64,000 bases of DNA, from NCBI GenBank assembly GCA_031285625.1, contig JAITVV010000071.1, forward strand, positions 47,776 to 111,775, written 5' to 3'. The notes below the pieces were generated by a model. It saw only the letters and a program-made list of their open reading frames with translations. It did no database searches and was not told the DNA's origin. Source of the DNA: Prevotella sp. (lineage in GTDB: Bacteria > Bacteroidota > Bacteroidia > Bacteroidales > Dysgonomonadaceae). Positions 62,260-64,000 of this stretch are shown piece by piece (position 1 is the stretch's first letter; each line of letters opens with the position of its first letter). The translations under genes were made by a program, and so were the position numbers.

Positions 62260-63753
62260 TTATTTTATTTCATTCAGTAGATCAACTTTTCCTTCATTTA
62301 CTAATTTAATAATCAGTTCGCCGAACAATGTATTCTGCCAAGCAAACCATTCGCGGGTAAATTTCTTAGGATTATCTTTGTTGAATGATTCGTGCATAAA
62401 TCCTGTGTCTGCATCTGTTTCGAGCAGCATTTTTATACATGTCTGGATTTCTTTATCATCCTGACTTGTAAATGCTTTCATCATAATGCTCATTGGCCAT
62501 ATCATGTCATATCCTATATGAGGGCCTCCAATGCCTTCTCCTGCGGTACCTTTAAAAAAATAAGGATTGTCTTCACTCCATACATAGTTACGTGTATTCT
62601 GGTAGATTGGATCGTTTACGTCCATATCCCCCAGGTAAGGCATTGCTAGTAAGCTAGGAACATTGGCATCATCCATCAACAGGTGATTACCAAAACCGTC
62701 TACTTCAAAAGCGTACATCTTACCATATTTAGGGTGGTTATAAACCGCATACTCTTTCAATGCTGTTTCCACTTCCTGTGCCAGATCGGAGCATTCTTTT
62801 GCCAAAGCAGTATTGTTATTTACTTTAGTCAATATTTCAGCAGCCTTTCTCAATGAAGTGACTGCAAAGAAATTGGATGGAACAAGATATTGTAAGGTAG
62901 TTGCATCATCAGAAGGACGGAATGCAGATACAATCAGCCCGACAGGCTTCACCGGTGCTCCCAGCCCGCCATTGTTCAATGTATCCAAAGCCCTGTCTGT
63001 TACGCGAAGGAATGAATAAGGGCCTACACCATCTTTACGTTGCTGCTCTTTAAATGTTTGTAAAACCAATGCAATAGCCTGTAACCATTCCTGATCAAAG
63101 ACGCTTGAATCTCCTGTGGTTTTCCAGTATTGATAAGCCAAACGGATAGGATAACAAAGTGAATCTATTTCCCATTTACGCTCATGTAATTCCGGTTTCA
63201 TCGCTGTTCCGTCCGACATCCACTGATGGTCAGGATTCGGATCGTGTGGATCCAAAAATGCATTTGCATACGGATCAATAATGATACATTTGAATTGACG
63301 GCGGATGACTCCGGCCAGCATTGCTTTCAGTTCAGGGTCATTATTGGCCAATTGTACATAAGGCCATACTTGTGCTCCCGAATCGCGTAGCCACATTGCA
63401 TGGATATCTCCGGTATAAACAACAGTATCATCCTTTCCATCGGTTTTACGGTAGCGAACTGTAGTGTCCAGTGTATTTGGAAAACAGTTCTCGAACATCC
63501 ACGCCATCTTTGGATTTTTTAGCATTTTTTTGATGCGTACAATCTCATTTTCTACTGCTTTGGATGTGAACAACCTTTTGTCTACAGCAGGGCGGTTACT
63601 CTTATAAGGGTCTGCCTTAATAGTAGTATTGTCCTGAACAAGTGTAATATCAGATTTAAGGATGTCTGATGCCTTGATTTCATTAGAACATAAAGTAGAG
63701 CCTACCAGACATAGTCCAAGGATACCTTTCTTTAAATAGTTTTTGTTTTGCAT
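62260..63753 (-). CDS. GH125 exo-alpha-1,6-mannosidase
   Basis: 497 residues with a signal peptide (about 1-28). DUF1237/GH125 hallmarks: HAMWLRDSGAQVWPYVQLA, RRQFKCIIIDPYANAF, ERKWEIDSLCYPIRLAYQYW, GIGGPHIGYDMIWPMSIMM and the final REWFAWQNTLFGELI. The family removes alpha-1,6-linked mannose from the non-reducing end in an inverting reaction. It starts 5 bases after the end of a GH92 gene, so the two are co-transcribed and act together on alpha-mannan or high-mannose N-glycans. The rest of the locus lies beyond the window. Confidence 0.92.
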   Translation of the reverse strand: MQNKNYLKKGILGLCLVGSTLCSNEIKASDILKSDITLVQDNTTIKADPYKSNRPAVDKRLFTSKAVENEIVRIKKMLKNPKMAWMFENCFPNTLDTTVRYRKTDGKDDTVVYTGDIHAMWLRDSGAQVWPYVQLANNDPELKAMLAGVIRRQFKCIIIDPYANAFLDPHDPNPDHQWMSDGTAMKPELHERKWEIDSLCYPIRLAYQYWKTTGDSSVFDQEWLQAIALVLQTFKEQQRKDGVGPYSFLRVTDRALDTLNNGGLGAPVKPVGLIVSAFRPSDDATTLQYLVPSNFFAVTSLRKAAEILTKVNNNTALAKECSDLAQEVETALKEYAVYNHPKYGKMYAFEVDGFGNHLLMDDANVPSLLAMPYLGDMDVNDPIYQNTRNYVWSEDNPYFFKGTAGEGIGGPHIGYDMIWPMSIMMKAFTSQDDKEIQTCIKMLLETDADTGFMHESFNKDNPKKFTREWFAWQNTLFGELIIKLVNEGKVDLLNEIK

Positions 63754-63758
63754 AGTTA

Positions 63759-64000
63759 TTATTTCTTTTTTGAATTTCTTTCCTTAGAGAATGAATATGG
63801 CGTATCATTAATATTTATTCCTTTATTTTTATTCGGATTTGGCGCCATCAGATAGTTAATTGTTGCCCCCTTTAGCAGAGTATCGTGAGTCAGGTAGTTT
63901 TTAGTATAAGGCTGTCCGTTCACCGTCATACCGTTCACATACCTGTTTTCCTTACTGTTGTTCCCTGCTTTGATGGTTACCTTCTTTCCGTTTTCCAGGT
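63759..64000 (-). CDS. GH92 alpha-mannosidase, C-terminal end only
   Basis: A frame open to the right edge, stop at 63759-63761, giving about 79 residues: GKKVTIKAGNNSKENRYVNG, then MTVNGQPYTKNYLTH and ATINYLMAPNPNKN. This matches the end of GH92 proteins, where the last beta strands carry an N-G-x-P, then H-x-D/T, then G-x-x-x-x-x-x-M pattern. GH92 enzymes are calcium-dependent exo-alpha-mannosidases. The 5-base gap to GH125 shows an operon. The catalytic part is outside the window, so only the family can be stated. Confidence 0.75.
   Translation of the reverse strand, partial: LENGKKVTIKAGNNSKENRYVNGMTVNGQPYTKNYLTHDTLLKGATINYLMAPNPNKNKGININDTPYSFSKERNSKKK

Overview
The window is a low-GC stretch of a Bacteroidales chromosome. 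Evidence: SusC/SusD pairs, FecR/ECF fragments, many lipoproteins with Ser-Cys lipoboxes, hardly any Shine-Dalgarno sequences, and promoters of the Bacteroidetes type (TTTG, 19-21 bases, TAnnTTTG). Gene content suggests Dysgonomonas or a close relative; that genus-level guess is inference. I see no CRISPR array, rRNA, prophage or insertion sequence. One tRNA gene (Lys, TTT) is present.

Layout. Bases 1-1231: the end of a radical SAM/SPASM gene cut by the left edge, then a 55-residue gene in its own small unit. 1261-5116: a secreted GH123-like glycosidase and a membrane TPR regulator. 5373-12331: TPR-rich proteins, tRNA-Lys, a small lipoprotein, a DUF151 nuclease-like protein and a membrane-anchored AraC regulator. 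12610-18182: a scarred regulatory locus with a LytTR regulator, an anchored NAGPA-like protein, a sigma factor without its 5' end, a SusC without its 3' end and a FecR anti-sigma. 18294-29544: a complete polysaccharide utilization operon on the minus strand (SusC, SusD, surface glycan-binding lipoprotein, two GH30, one GH3), best read as beta-1,6-glucan degradation. 29911-41091: galE, an LD-carboxypeptidase, glnS, lipoproteins, a giant AsmA-like protein and coaBC. 41472-51343: a tryptophanase/tyrosine phenol-lyase family enzyme, thrC, three transporters, a deoxyinosine glycosylase, an outer-membrane barrel and fabI. 51573-59617: DUF1877 and an acidic partner, tsaC, an S41 protease, thrA, a frameshifted TauE/SafE gene and an aPGAM-family gene that may act as homoserine kinase. 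59665-64000: an FKBP lipoprotein, glyS, a decayed Dabb-family remnant, then GH125 and the end of a GH92, the start of an alpha-mannan/N-glycan locus running off the right edge.

How it works together. In the 18-30 kb operon, SusCD and the lipoprotein would capture glucan at the surface, the GH30 enzymes cut it and GH3 releases glucose. thrA, thrC and the aPGAM gene cover the aspartate-to-threonine route, although no classical thrB is seen. The most notable oddities are the SusC/sigma truncation junction near 14.33 kb, a recurring tandem GTYACTTTT-type element at three loci, a family of AAAAAGTAGTG sites in front of the glucan operon, and an unusual active site in the tryptophanase-like enzyme.
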